From Brockia lithotrophica (GTDB taxonomy: Bacteria > Bacillota > Bacilli > Thermicanales > DSM-22653), in NCBI RefSeq assembly GCF_003633725.1, contig NZ_RBIJ01000001.1, positions 317,934-381,933 on the forward strand: DNA of 64,000 nt, in the 5' to 3' direction. The notes under the pieces are model-generated. The model saw only the letters and a program-made list of their open reading frames with translations. It had not been told where the DNA came from and did no database searches. Of the stretch, positions 51,230-60,220 are shown one piece after another (position 1 is the first letter of the stretch; every line of letters starts with the position of its first letter). Position numbers and translations under genes: made by a program.

Positions 51230-51496
51230 CCTTGACAACAGGTTTTTTTGTGGTATAATCGCGCCTTCCACTGACCCGCTCAATCGTTCTTCCATTGAAT
51301 CGGGGATCACCGAAGGTCGAGCGGGCTTAACAAACTTCACCTTGCTGGACATTAACTTACCTTTCTTCGGATTGCCCGTCAAGCGGAAACCTCGGCAAAA
51401 AGGCCGTTCCGGAAATCCGGTGCCGCCAGCGAACGGCCTTGTCTCTGTTTTTGTACCGGACAAAGGCGTTCACGGACAAACCCATCGTTCTGGGTA
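51230..51496 (-). promoter_or_regulatory. Probable leader of the I-E array, with opposing signals
   Basis: This gene-poor stretch lies at the leader side of the array. On the minus strand, TTGACG and TAAGTT with a 17-base spacer (about 51384-51355) could drive the array. On the plus strand, TTGACA (51232-51237) and TATAAT (51254-51259), 16 bases apart, form a perfect promoter pointing away from the array. AAGGCCGTTC (51400-51409) pairs with GAACGGCCTT (51431-51440), with T-rich tracts on both sides (51397-51452). It can end lexA on the minus strand and the outward transcript on the plus strand. Confidence 0.5.
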
Positions 51497-51497
51497 A

Positions 51498-52160
51498 CTA
51501 CGAAAGGACGCGAAAAACGCCCACCACCTTGCCGAGGATGCGGAATTCGAGGTCGGTGAGTGGGGGATACTCTGGGTTTTCCGCGACGAGGACCGCTTGC
51601 TTTCCTTGAAAACGAAGGCGTTTTATCGTTGCCTCTCCGTCGGACGTAAGGGCGAGGACGATTTCTCCTTCTTCGGCCGTGTCTTGGCGGCGGATGAGAA
51701 CGTAATCCCCGTCGAAAATCCCTGCACCGGTCATGCTGTCTCCGCGAACCCGAAGGTAAAAGAGTGGGTTTTCCGAAGACCTGTAATCGGTAAGGGAAGC
51801 GGGGGCATACATGCTCCCTTCGGGGTTTTCCAGCGCTTCACGCGGATTTCCAGCAGGTGTGTGGCCGAGAAGGGGAACCTCGCGCACTTCCTCTGCCTCG
51901 TTTACGGCAGGAAGAGCGTTCTCCGCGTTTTGGGAGGCCGGATCTTGAAGTTTAAGAGAGCGCGACATCTTGGGGTGGCGCTGGATCGCGCCCTTATGTT
52001 CGAGTCGTTTGAGGTAGTAATGGGCAGAGGCCGTCGAGCTGAGTCCCATACCTTCGGCGATTTGCCGTACGGTGGGCGGGAAGCCGTGCGCCTGGTAAAA
52101 CAGGCGGATGAAGTCGAGGACCTCGCGTTCGCGCGGGGTGAGCTCGGACGTTCTTTTCAC
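51498..52160 (-). CDS. lexA: LexA repressor
   Basis: A 220-residue SOS repressor. The winged helix (1-70) has FPPTVRQIAEGMGLSSTASAHYYLKRLE. The cleavage site is Ala103-Gly104 in GHTPAGNP; the catalytic dyad is Ser142 (RGDSMTGAGI) and Lys180 (TIKRLR). GTG at 52160 follows GAGAGGAG; the frame continues upstream without support. TATACT (52221-52216, minus strand) is a likely -10. No clear SOS box is visible next to it. Confidence 0.93.
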   Translation of the reverse strand: MKRTSELTPREREVLDFIRLFYQAHGFPPTVRQIAEGMGLSSTASAHYYLKRLEHKGAIQRHPKMSRSLKLQDPASQNAENALPAVNEAEEVREVPLLGHTPAGNPREALENPEGSMYAPASLTDYRSSENPLFYLRVRGDSMTGAGIFDGDYVLIRRQDTAEEGEIVLALTSDGEATIKRLRFQGKQAVLVAENPEYPPLTDLEFRILGKVVGVFRVLS

Positions 52161-52309
52161 GGGAACGCACTCCTCTCCGGCGCCGTTCGGCGGCGTACCG
52201 AATGCATTTGCTTCGAGTATACCACGCGAACGCCTGTATGGGGAATTGTGGGAGCGGGAGAACGCGCGCGGGCGGAGCGAGTCGTAGGACAAAAATCGAG
52301 AGACAAAAG

Positions 52310-52339
52310 TTGACTCGGGGAAAAACAGGGGCATATAAT
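52310..52339 (+). promoter_or_regulatory. Promoter of the Mg2+ ATPase transcript
   Basis: TTGACT (52310-52315) and TATAAT (52334-52339) with an 18-base spacer. The expected start near 52346 leaves an untranslated leader of about 200 bases. Confidence 0.7.
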
Positions 52340-52345
52340 GGGCGA

Positions 52346-52548
52346 GGACAAAAACGTCCCGGACACGGGCCGTCGCGGCGGCGCAGCGGAGGTCTACGGG
52401 ACGATGGGCCGCAGCGCTTCGACCGAGACGGCCTTTTTGCTGTGCCGCTACGAATGCCGGAATCTCGGGACGGGTTGGGGGAGGGATACTTCGTGGGCAA
52501 GATCCGCATTCTACGGGCGATGCAAGCACGGGGAAAGGTGGTGGGACC
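52346..52548 (+). promoter_or_regulatory. Long leader with internal terminator-like hairpin before the Mg2+ ATPase
   Basis: GGCCGTC (52368-52374) can pair with GACGGCC (52427-52433), and five T residues follow at once (52434-52438). The intervening 52 bases can fold on their own. This gives a terminator about 90 bases into the transcript and 110 bases before the start codon, the layout of an attenuator or riboswitch. I cannot match it to the M-box core or other known classes. The ribosome binding site GGGAAAGGTGG is close to the GTG. Confidence 0.45.
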
Positions 52549-55329
52549 GTGTTGAACCGGATCCGGGAATTCTGGCAGCTGCCGGGCGGAAACAGCGCTT
52601 CCAAGTGGGCTAACGGAGTCGGACGGGCTCCCAGGCGTCGGGGCGGTCTCGACCCCATCGTCGAGCTCCAGAGTCGGGAAATGCAGGCGACGCTCCTCGA
52701 AGTGAGCGATCTCCCTGTAGAGGCCGTGTACGAGCGGCTGCGAACTTCGCCTGCAGGGCTATCCGACGATGAGGTGGAGAAGCGTCTCGAAGAATTTGGG
52801 CCCAACGAGATCCCGGAAAAACCCGAACTCACCGTTCTTCGGCGCCTCTACGAGGCCTTTGTGAACCCTTTTAACGTCGTCCTCCTCCTTCTCGCCGTCG
52901 TCTCGACGTTTACGGACATCGTGTTCGTGGCTCCTGAAGATCGGGATCCGTCGGGCGTGATCATCATCCTCACGATGGTCACCGTAAGCGGAATCCTCCG
53001 CTTCGTCCAGGAGTGGCGGAGCGACCAGGCGGCAGAGAAGCTCAAGCAGCTTGTCGACCTCACGATCGCCGTACGGCGTGCCGGACGGGAGCCGACGGAG
53101 ATTCGTACGGAGGAACTCGTTCCCGGTGACGTCGTGCACCTCGCCGCGGGGGACATGATCCCGGCCGATCTGCGAATCGTGAGCGCCAAGGACCTCTTCG
53201 TAAACCAGTCGGCACTCACGGGGGAAGCGGAGCCGGTAGAGAAGGTGCCCACGCCGTGCCTCGGAGCGTGCGAGGGTCCTCCTTCGTCCAACCCGCTGGA
53301 ACGGCACAACCTCGCCTTCATGGGCTCGAGCGTCGTGAGTGGTTCGGCCGTTGGCATCGTCGTCGCCACGGGACCGCGGACGTACTTCGGCCACGTGGCC
53401 AAGACGCTCACCGAGCGGCGCGAGGCTACGAGCTTTGAGGTGGGGGTCAACCAGGTCTCTTGGCTCCTCATCCGCTTCATGCTCGCGATGGTGCCCGTCG
53501 TCTTCTTCCTGAACTTCCTCACCAAGCACGACTGGCTCGACGCCCTCCTCTTTTCCCTCGCCGTGGCCGTGGGCCTCACGCCGGAGATGCTCCCCATGAT
53601 CGTCACGGCGGGGCTCGCCAAGGGCGCGGTCTTCATGAGCAAGAAAAAGGTCATCGTGAAGCGCCTGAGCGCCATGCAGAACTTCGGAGCGATGGACGTC
53701 CTGTGTACGGACAAGACGGGGACGCTTACGCAAGACAAGATCGTCCTCGAGTTTTACCTCGACGTGCACGGCGACGAAGAGCCGCGGGTGCTCAAACACG
53801 CCTTTTTGAACAGCTACTTCCAAACTGGGCTCAAAAACGTGATGGACCGGGCGATCCTGGCCCACGTAGGCGAAGAGTTCGACTGGATGAAGACCCACTA
53901 CGAAAAGGTCGACGAAATCCCCTTTGACTTCGTGCGCAAGCGCATGAGCGTCGTCGTCCGCGACCAGACGGGGAAGACACAGCTCATCACAAAAGGCGCC
54001 GTCGAAGAGATGCTCAAGGTGTGCTCGTACGTAGAGTACCGCGGTCAGGTCGTCCCCTTGACGGAGGAACTTCGGCGCGAGGTCTTGGAAAACGTCTACA
54101 GCTTGAACGCCAAAGGGTTGCGCGTGCTCGCCGTCGCCCAAAAGACGAACCCGCCGCCCGTGGGGCAGTTCACCGTAGAAGACGAGCGTGACATGGTTCT
54201 CATGGGGTACCTCGCCTTTTTGGACCCGCCCAAGGAGTCGGCCCCCAAGACGATCGCCGAACTCAAGGAGTACGGGATCGCGCTCAAGATCCTCACGGGC
54301 GACAACGACGTCGTCACCAAGGCGATCGCTGACCAGGTGGGGATCGACACCCACCACATCCTCCTCGGGGCGGACATCGAGGCGATGGATGACGAGACCT
54401 TGCGCCGCGAGGTGGAGCGCACCACGGTCTTTGCCAAGCTTTCGCCCGCGCACAAGGCGCGCATCGTCAAGGCCCTTCGGGAGAACGGCCACACTGTGGG
54501 CTTTCTGGGCGACGGAATTAACGACGCCCCGGCGATGCACGCCGCCGACGTAGGCATCTCTGTAGAAAACGCCGTGGACATCGCCAAGGAAGCGGCGGAC
54601 ATCATCCTCCTCGAACGCGATCTGGGCGTTCTCGTGGACGGTGTCGTCGAAGGGCGTCGCACCTTCGGCAACATCATGAAGTACATCAAGATCACGGCGA
54701 GCTCCAACTTCGGGAACGTGTTTTCCGTGCTCGTGGCGAGCTGGCTCTTGCCCTTCTTGCCCATGCAACCCATCCAGCTCTTGTTCCTCAACCTCACCTA
54801 CGATCTGTCCATGACGACGATGCCCTGGGACCGCATGGACCGCGAGTACCTCAAAAAGCCCCGGAAGTGGGACGCCCCGATCATCGGCCGCTACATGGTT
54901 TGGCTCGGCCCGACGAGTTCCGTCTTCGACATCACGACCTACGCCCTCATGTTCTTCCTCATCGCCCCTGCGGTGGTCGGCGGGTCTTACTTTGTCCTGC
55001 CGGACGAGTTGAAGCCGCAATTCGCATCGGTATTCCAAACGGGCTGGTTTGTGGAGAGCCTCTGGACGCAGACGCTCGTCGTGCACATGCTCCGTACCGA
55101 AAAGATCCCCTTCCTCCAGAGCCTGCCGGGCGCCCCGCTCTTCTTGGCCACGGCGCTTGCCGTCACCGTAGATACGCTCGTTCCTTACACGCCCATCGGC
55201 ACCTACTTGGGGATGACTCCCTTGCCTGGGTTTTACTTCCCCTGGCTCGTGGCGACGCTTCTTGCGTACCTCGTCCTCGCGCAGTTCGTGAAAACGCGCT
55301 TCATTCGGCGCTACGGGTACCTGATCTGA
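52549..55329 (+). CDS. mgtA: Magnesium-translocating P-type ATPase
   Basis: A 926-residue P3B-type ATPase importing Mg2+. The actuator loop NQSALTGEAEPVEK, the phosphorylated Asp388 in CTDKTGTLTQDK, KGAVEEML for nucleotide binding and LGDGINDAPAMHAADVGISV for the hinge are present. Ten membrane helices fit the family, four before and six after the catalytic loops. LTGEA replaces the common LTGES. GTG at 52549 is used. The gene is preceded by a long leader and followed 13 bases later by an unknown gene. Confidence 0.93.
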   Translation: MLNRIREFWQLPGGNSASKWANGVGRAPRRRGGLDPIVELQSREMQATLLEVSDLPVEAVYERLRTSPAGLSDDEVEKRLEEFGPNEIPEKPELTVLRRLYEAFVNPFNVVLLLLAVVSTFTDIVFVAPEDRDPSGVIIILTMVTVSGILRFVQEWRSDQAAEKLKQLVDLTIAVRRAGREPTEIRTEELVPGDVVHLAAGDMIPADLRIVSAKDLFVNQSALTGEAEPVEKVPTPCLGACEGPPSSNPLERHNLAFMGSSVVSGSAVGIVVATGPRTYFGHVAKTLTERREATSFEVGVNQVSWLLIRFMLAMVPVVFFLNFLTKHDWLDALLFSLAVAVGLTPEMLPMIVTAGLAKGAVFMSKKKVIVKRLSAMQNFGAMDVLCTDKTGTLTQDKIVLEFYLDVHGDEEPRVLKHAFLNSYFQTGLKNVMDRAILAHVGEEFDWMKTHYEKVDEIPFDFVRKRMSVVVRDQTGKTQLITKGAVEEMLKVCSYVEYRGQVVPLTEELRREVLENVYSLNAKGLRVLAVAQKTNPPPVGQFTVEDERDMVLMGYLAFLDPPKESAPKTIAELKEYGIALKILTGDNDVVTKAIADQVGIDTHHILLGADIEAMDDETLRREVERTTVFAKLSPAHKARIVKALRENGHTVGFLGDGINDAPAMHAADVGISVENAVDIAKEAADIILLERDLGVLVDGVVEGRRTFGNIMKYIKITASSNFGNVFSVLVASWLLPFLPMQPIQLLFLNLTYDLSMTTMPWDRMDREYLKKPRKWDAPIIGRYMVWLGPTSSVFDITTYALMFFLIAPAVVGGSYFVLPDELKPQFASVFQTGWFVESLWTQTLVVHMLRTEKIPFLQSLPGAPLFLATALAVTVDTLVPYTPIGTYLGMTPLPGFYFPWLVATLLAYLVLAQFVKTRFIRRYGYLI

Positions 55330-55342
55330 GGGGGCAAACGGC

Positions 55343-56899
55343 TTGGCGGAAACGGTACGGGTAACGGTCTACCGTGCGGTTCGGGGGGACGGGTGCCTCG
55401 ATCGCCTCCTCGTTCTGCCGTTTTCCGAAAAACCGGGAGAAAAGGTCGGGCAAGCCTTTCCCCGCGGCAACGAAGGGAAAGGGACTTCCCTCTTCGTCTC
55501 TCGGGCCGAGCGTCTCGGAGACCTTTTCGGACGGATGGCGGAAGCGGCGCGGCGTCGTGCCCCCCAGGTGATCCTCCTCACGGGAAATACCTGGGTGGCG
55601 CGGCGCGCATTCCACTTCCTCAGGGGCGATCTTCTGCCACACGAAGGCGTAAGAAGGCCGCTCGCTTCCGAAGGGGGTGGACTCAGCTCCCTTCCGCCGA
55701 AGGAGGGGGAGGTCGTCTTCCTCACGGGACGGCAGCGCCCGGCGGGACGCGCTCTCCTCCTCCGCCGCCTTCCTCGGGAGCACCCGTCCGTCCTCGTGAT
55801 CGACGCTTCCGCCCCCCTAGGCTACGGCAGAGAAGAGCTTTTCTCCTTGCTCGACACCCTCGTTTGCAAAGACCCGGCCGCCGTAGAGTTTCTCGTGGAC
55901 GGAACGTGCCGAAGCTACGCCTACCTCGGCTCTCTCTCGCCGAGCGATCGCTTTGCGCCTTCCGCCGCTGAGGGAGGCGCTTCGGGTGCGGAAGCAGAGG
56001 GACGCCCTTTTGCTGAGCTTCCGGAGTTGGCAGAGGTGCACGGGGAGCTTCCTCTCGAAGCACCGCTTTCGCAGGTCCTCGCCGAAATCTTCATCCAGGA
56101 CGAGGCAAATGGGGGAGACGAGGTGTTTGTGTTGTGGCGCGCGGACCTCGCTCCCGAGGACGTGGTCGAGGCGCGTGCGGAGGAAGGGAAGGACCGCCTC
56201 GTGCGCTACTTCCGGGCGATGCCGCCGCTTCTGCACGAATGCATGCCGCTTTCGTTTGCGGAGCTTCTCGTTTGGCTTGCGGGAGAAGGAGGGAGCCCGC
56301 GCGACGCGCTCGTCCTCACGCCCCCTTTCCCCGAACCGGAGCGGAACGTCCGCGTCGACCTCCTTTCGGAACGGTTGGCCGATGGGCAGGGGGTTCGTCC
56401 GGAGGAATGCGTGATCTTCCCCTTGGTCTACGGCGGTGCGGACGAATACGGTTGGGACCCATGGCGAGGGGAGACCTCACCATACACCGCCGTACACGCC
56501 GCCGGAGTTCGCATGGGGCTCGAGGGGGTGCCCGAACCCGTCGTCCTTCCCCTCACCTTTGCCCACCTCGAGGAGTACGTGCTCGACCCGACCGGTGGGG
56601 CGGACCGTGCCGCGGATCTGCCGACCCTTCGCCGCGGACTTCGCGAACTCGTCCTGGCGCTCGAGCGAGAGGGGGGTTGGAAGGGCGATTTCCCGCCCGT
56701 GTGGGAGTACCTCGACCTCCTCTCCCGGAGTGAAAACTTGCACGCAGAATTTCGCGCGTTGAGCGCCTTTTTACGTGGACGCGCGCTGCGTGTCGCCGCC
56801 CATCCCCTGCGGGAACGTTGCCTCGACGGAACGCCCGTTCCCCGCGGGATCCTCTTGGAACTCGACCTCGGGTCTCGGGCGGGGCTACTTTCCTCTTGA
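55343..56899 (+). CDS. Unknown 518-residue protein
   Basis: I do not recognise this protein. It is soluble, acidic and without a signal peptide. Stretches that look structured are APQVILLTGNTWVARRAFHF (about 73-92), PSVLVIDASAPLGYGREELF (about 148-167), GDEVFVLWRADL (about 258-270) and ECVIFPLVYGGADEYGW (about 355-371). Two blocks have alternating hydrophobic strands suggestive of Rossmann-like folds, separated by a Gly/Ala-rich linker near residue 205. TTG at 55343 follows GAGGGGG, 13 bases after mgtA, so it is probably co-transcribed with it. The high G+C and the length make an open frame by chance possible, but spacing and codon pattern favour a real gene. Confidence 0.6.
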   Translation: MAETVRVTVYRAVRGDGCLDRLLVLPFSEKPGEKVGQAFPRGNEGKGTSLFVSRAERLGDLFGRMAEAARRRAPQVILLTGNTWVARRAFHFLRGDLLPHEGVRRPLASEGGGLSSLPPKEGEVVFLTGRQRPAGRALLLRRLPREHPSVLVIDASAPLGYGREELFSLLDTLVCKDPAAVEFLVDGTCRSYAYLGSLSPSDRFAPSAAEGGASGAEAEGRPFAELPELAEVHGELPLEAPLSQVLAEIFIQDEANGGDEVFVLWRADLAPEDVVEARAEEGKDRLVRYFRAMPPLLHECMPLSFAELLVWLAGEGGSPRDALVLTPPFPEPERNVRVDLLSERLADGQGVRPEECVIFPLVYGGADEYGWDPWRGETSPYTAVHAAGVRMGLEGVPEPVVLPLTFAHLEEYVLDPTGGADRAADLPTLRRGLRELVLALEREGGWKGDFPPVWEYLDLLSRSENLHAEFRALSAFLRGRALRVAAHPLRERCLDGTPVPRGILLELDLGSRAGLLSS

Positions 56900-56924
56900 C
56901 TCTTTGCCTTCTCCTGCGTACAAT
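56896..56924 (+). promoter_or_regulatory. Promoter of the metNIQ operon
   Basis: TTGACT (56896-56901) and TACAAT (56919-56924) with a 17-base spacer, beginning inside the end of the preceding gene and leading into the SAM riboswitch. Confidence 0.75.
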
Positions 56925-56989
56925 CGAGACAAAGCGTGTGCGGAAAATCAACGAGCGGTTCCTTTTCAAGCGAAAACAGCACGTCCGAC

Positions 56990-57099
56990 CTTATCCAGAG
57001 TGGCGGAGGGACGGGCCCGATGAAGCCCGGCAACCGGCCGCGTGAAGGCGGCGGCACGGTGCCAATTCCCGCAGGACGGCAAAGTTCTGGGAGATAAGG
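56990..57099 (+). promoter_or_regulatory. SAM-I (S-box) riboswitch
   Basis: The conserved S-box core is complete: CTTATCCAGAGTGGCGGAGG, GACGGGCCCGATGAAGCCCG, GCAACC, GGTGCCAATTCC and the closing GGGAGATAAGG that pairs with the 5' CTTATC. It binds S-adenosylmethionine and, with the terminator downstream, lowers expression of the methionine transporter when SAM is plentiful. Confidence 0.97.
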
Positions 57100-57114
57100 T
57101 TCGGGGAAGCCTGC

Positions 57115-57151
57115 AAAGGCCCCTTTCTGATCCCAGAAAGGGGCCTTTTTC
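57115..57151 (+). terminator. Riboswitch expression-platform terminator
   Basis: AAAGGCCCCTTTCT (57115-57128) pairs with AGAAAGGGGCCTTT (57135-57148), with a T tract reaching 57151. It ends 37 bases before metN and is the regulated terminator of the SAM switch. Confidence 0.93.
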
Positions 57152-57187
57152 TGCTCTTCTCCATGTGTGCGAAAGGAGGTGTACGGC

Positions 57188-58294
57188 GTGATCCGCCTCG
57201 TAGACGTGTCCAAGACGTACACGCTCCCCGGGGGCGTTCGGGTGGAGGCGTTAAAGGACATAAACCTGGAAATTCCCCGCGGCGAAATCTTCGGCATCAT
57301 CGGCCACAGCGGGGCAGGGAAGAGCACGCTCATCCGGCTCATCAACTTGCTCGAACGCCCCACGCGGGGCGAGGTGTGGGTAGATGGCGTCGAAATGACT
57401 CGATTGAGCGAGGAAGAGCTCCGCCGTCGGCGGATGAAGATCGGCATGATCTTCCAGCACTTCAACCTCCTCTGGTCGCGGACGGTCTTTGGAAACGTGG
57501 CTTTCCCCCTCGAAATCGCGGGTTGGCCGCGGGCGAAGGCGCGCGAACGCGTCCTCGAGCTTTTGGAACTCGTAGGACTTGCAGAGCACCGCGACCGCTA
57601 TCCCTCGCAGCTCTCCGGCGGGCAAAAGCAGCGCGTGGGAATCGCCCGGGCGCTCGCCAACGCTCCGGATGTCCTCCTCTCGGACGAGGCGACGAGCGCC
57701 CTCGATCCGAACACGACGGACGCGATCCTCGAGCTCCTCAAGGAAATCAACGCGCGCTTCGGGCTCACGATTGTCCTCATCACGCACGAGATGTCCGTGA
57801 TCGAAAAGGTCGCCGACCGCGTCGCCGTCCTCGACCACGGGGTGATCCAGGAGGTAGGAGAGGTGGCGGAGGTGTTCGCGCGGCCGCGCTCCCCCGTAAC
57901 GCGGGCGCTTCTTCGGGAAGGCATCGAAGGCGGGGCGCTCGCCGCCATAGATCCGAACGCCTTGCGCGGTCCCGTCGTCCGCCTCGTGTTCGTTGGAGAG
58001 AGCGCCAACCGTCCCCTCCTCTCCGCGCTCCTTCGGAACTTCGACCTCGAGGTGAACATCCTTCAAGGTCAGGTCCGCCGCCTCAAGCGCGGGTCGTACG
58101 GGGTGCTCTACACGGAATGGATCGGGAGGGAAGAGGAGATCGCCCGCGCCCGCGACTTTCTGGAACGGGAAGGAGTCGGGGTGGAAGTCCTCGACGTCCG
58201 GGAACTTCAGGCCACCCCACGAGAGGAGGTGAACCGCCTTGCCGTTTCCCCACGTGAGCCAGAATTGGCCGCTCATCGTTCAGGCCACCGTTGA
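57188..58294 (+). CDS. metN: Methionine ABC transporter ATP-binding protein
   Basis: A 368-residue ATPase. Walker A GHSGAGKST (39-47), the signature LSGGQKQR near 140, Walker B VLLSDEATSALD and switch His in LITHEMSV are intact. The C-terminal NIL regulatory domain (about 275-345) binds methionine for transinhibition. GTG at 57188 follows GGAGGTG, with SAM riboswitch control upstream. It overlaps metI by 56 bases. Confidence 0.95.
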   Translation: MIRLVDVSKTYTLPGGVRVEALKDINLEIPRGEIFGIIGHSGAGKSTLIRLINLLERPTRGEVWVDGVEMTRLSEEELRRRRMKIGMIFQHFNLLWSRTVFGNVAFPLEIAGWPRAKARERVLELLELVGLAEHRDRYPSQLSGGQKQRVGIARALANAPDVLLSDEATSALDPNTTDAILELLKEINARFGLTIVLITHEMSVIEKVADRVAVLDHGVIQEVGEVAEVFARPRSPVTRALLREGIEGGALAAIDPNALRGPVVRLVFVGESANRPLLSALLRNFDLEVNILQGQVRRLKRGSYGVLYTEWIGREEEIARARDFLEREGVGVEVLDVRELQATPREEVNRLAVSPREPELAAHRSGHR

Positions 58295-58904
58295 GACCCT
58301 CTACATGGTCGGGCTTTCGCTCCTCCTCGCTGTTCTCATCGGACTTCCTTTGGGCGTCGTCCTCCTCGTCACGAGCCCCGGCCATCTCCGCCCGAACGCG
58401 GTGCTCTACCACGCCTTGGGTGTGGTGGTCAACGTCTTTCGCTCCGTTCCGTACATCGTCCTCATCCTCTGGACGATCCCCCTCTCGCGCTTCCTCATCG
58501 GAACGAGCTTCGGGACGAATGCGGCGGTGATCTCCCTCACCTTGGGTACCGCCCCGTTCTTCGCCCGGCTCGCGGAAGGTGCGATGCGCGAGGTGGACCG
58601 CGGGGTGATCGAGGCCGCTAAGGCGATGGGGGCAACGGACTTCGCCATCGTGACCCGCGTCCTCATTCCCGAAAGCCTCCCGGGGATTCTTTCCGGGGTG
58701 ACGGTAACGGCGGTAGCGCTCGTGAGCTTTTCCGCGATGGCGGGACTCGTAGCCGGTGGCGGACTCGGGGCGATGGCCTGGAACTACGGCTACAACTCCT
58801 TCCAGACGGACACCCTCTTCGTCACCACCGTGATCCTCGTCCTCATCGTGCAGGTCGTGCAAATGCTCGGCGACCGCTTCGTCCGCGCTGTCGACCGAAG
58901 GTAA
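58239..58904 (+). CDS. metI: Methionine ABC transporter permease
   Basis: A 221-residue permease with five membrane helices and the EAA loop EAAKAMGATDFAIVTRVLIPESLPGILSG that contacts MetN. TTG at 58239 follows GAGGAGGTGAA. The long overlap with metN (56 bases) is in a different frame and real by the quality of both proteins. A CGACCGAAGG/CCTTCGGTCG hairpin spans its stop codon. Confidence 0.93.
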   Translation: MPFPHVSQNWPLIVQATVETLYMVGLSLLLAVLIGLPLGVVLLVTSPGHLRPNAVLYHALGVVVNVFRSVPYIVLILWTIPLSRFLIGTSFGTNAAVISLTLGTAPFFARLAEGAMREVDRGVIEAAKAMGATDFAIVTRVLIPESLPGILSGVTVTAVALVSFSAMAGLVAGGGLGAMAWNYGYNSFQTDTLFVTTVILVLIVQVVQMLGDRFVRAVDRR

Positions 58905-59100
58905 GCGCCTTCGGTCGCGTTGGGAAGTCGTTCTCTTTGCCGGGGTTGGGAATCCCGCCGCCTCTGTGCGGGGTCTCCATATACTGCAAGGTTTCGCCTG
59001 CCTGCGTCTTGGTGCGGATCGGGGCGCCCGCCGAAGATGCGGGGATGCGGCGGAAACCGCGCAAACTCGAAACTCGTCACGAAACAAGGAGGGGGTTTGG

Positions 59101-59943
59101 GTGAAGAAGCACGTCCTCGGAATCGCGCTCGCGGTGGCGGTACTCCTCTTCGGCGTTGCCGCCTGCGGTGGCGGAGGGGGTACGTCTTCGTCGAAGACGC
59201 TCACCGTGGGGGCGACGGCGGTCCCGCACGCGGAGATCCTCAACGACGTCGTCAAGCCGGAGCTGGCCAAGCAAGGCATCGACCTCAAGGTCGTGATCTT
59301 CCAAGATTACATCCAGCCCAACGAAAAGCTCTACGAAAAGGAGCTCGACGCGAACTACTTCCAGCACCTTCCCTTCCTCGAGCAGACGAATCGGGAAAAG
59401 GGGTATAACCTCGTCCCCCTCGTAGGCGTCCACATCGAGCCCATGGGGGGCTACGTGGCCAAGGGGAAGCCTTACAAGAGCGTCCAAGACCTCCCGAACA
59501 ACGCCACCGTAGCCATCACGAACGATCCGACGAACGTCGGTCGCATGCTCCTTCTCCTCGAGCGGCAGGGGCTCATCAAGCTCAAGGAAGGCGTCGGGCC
59601 GAAGGCCCAGCTCACCGACATCGTGGAGAACCCCAAGAACCTCAAATTCTTTCAGATGGACGCGGCGATGCTTCCCAAGGCGCTCGACGATCCGAAGGTA
59701 GACCTCGCCCTCATCAACACGAACTTCGCCCTTCAGGCGGGACTCAACCCGCTCAAGGACGCGATCTTCCTCGAAGACTCGTCCTCTCCGTACGTGAACG
59801 TCTTGGCCGTGCGTCCGGAGTCCAAGGACGACCCGAGGATTCAAAAGCTCGCCGAGGTACTTCTCTCGCCGGCGGTCAAGGAATACATCGAAAAGAAGTA
59901 CCAAGGGGCCGTGGTGCCGGCGCAGGTGCGCTACGGGAACTGA
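59101..59943 (+). CDS. metQ: Methionine-binding lipoprotein
   Basis: A 280-residue substrate-binding protein. The lipobox VAAC has Cys22. The NlpA/MetQ core shows VGATAVPHAEILNDVVKPEL, LDANYFQHLPFLEQ and ITNDPTNVGRML. GTG at 59101 follows AAGGAGGGGG. It delivers D/L-methionine to MetNI. A 196-base gap separates it from metI, without gene or promoter that I can see. Confidence 0.95.
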   Translation: MKKHVLGIALAVAVLLFGVAACGGGGGTSSSKTLTVGATAVPHAEILNDVVKPELAKQGIDLKVVIFQDYIQPNEKLYEKELDANYFQHLPFLEQTNREKGYNLVPLVGVHIEPMGGYVAKGKPYKSVQDLPNNATVAITNDPTNVGRMLLLLERQGLIKLKEGVGPKAQLTDIVENPKNLKFFQMDAAMLPKALDDPKVDLALINTNFALQAGLNPLKDAIFLEDSSSPYVNVLAVRPESKDDPRIQKLAEVLLSPAVKEYIEKKYQGAVVPAQVRYGN

Positions 59944-60025
59944 AGTGCGGTGCGGTCCGCCGAAGCTCCTGAGGTCCCGGAGACGGCGCGGCGGTTCCGC
60001 GGCGGAGGCGAATTCGGAATGTGAA

Positions 60026-60066
60026 AAGGCGGCGGGCAGGTACGGATCGCCCGCCGCCTTGCCTTT
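60026..60066 (+). terminator. Terminator after metQ
   Basis: AAGGCGGCGGGC (60026-60037) pairs perfectly with GCCCGCCGCCTT (60049-60060), 12 bp, followed by GCCTTT. It ends the met operon. The rest of the 277-base gap shows only the upstream region of the aldo-keto reductase. Confidence 0.8.
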
Positions 60067-60220
60067 ACGGCTGGACTTTTCCACGAAGAAATGCGGACAA
60101 TGGAAAGCGGAGGCCACCTGCCGTCTCGGAGACTTTCGGCGGACTTCCGCCGGCAGAATACCGAGAGGGCGGAAGGCCGAACGATCCACACAAGACTTCC
60201 GTGGGGGGGGGCGAGAGGGT

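Noticed and set aside
50528-51258. Frames with PSPRARGK and IPACAGET repeats
   Set aside because: Translations of the I-E CRISPR repeat.
52338-52613. 91-residue frame in the Mg2+ ATPase leader as a leader peptide
   Set aside because: Its ATG overlaps the -10 box, so it would lie before the transcription start.
52759-55086. 775-residue minus-strand frame opposite mgtA
   Set aside because: His/Asp/Arg-rich antisense shadow of the ATPase codons, no start signal and no domain.
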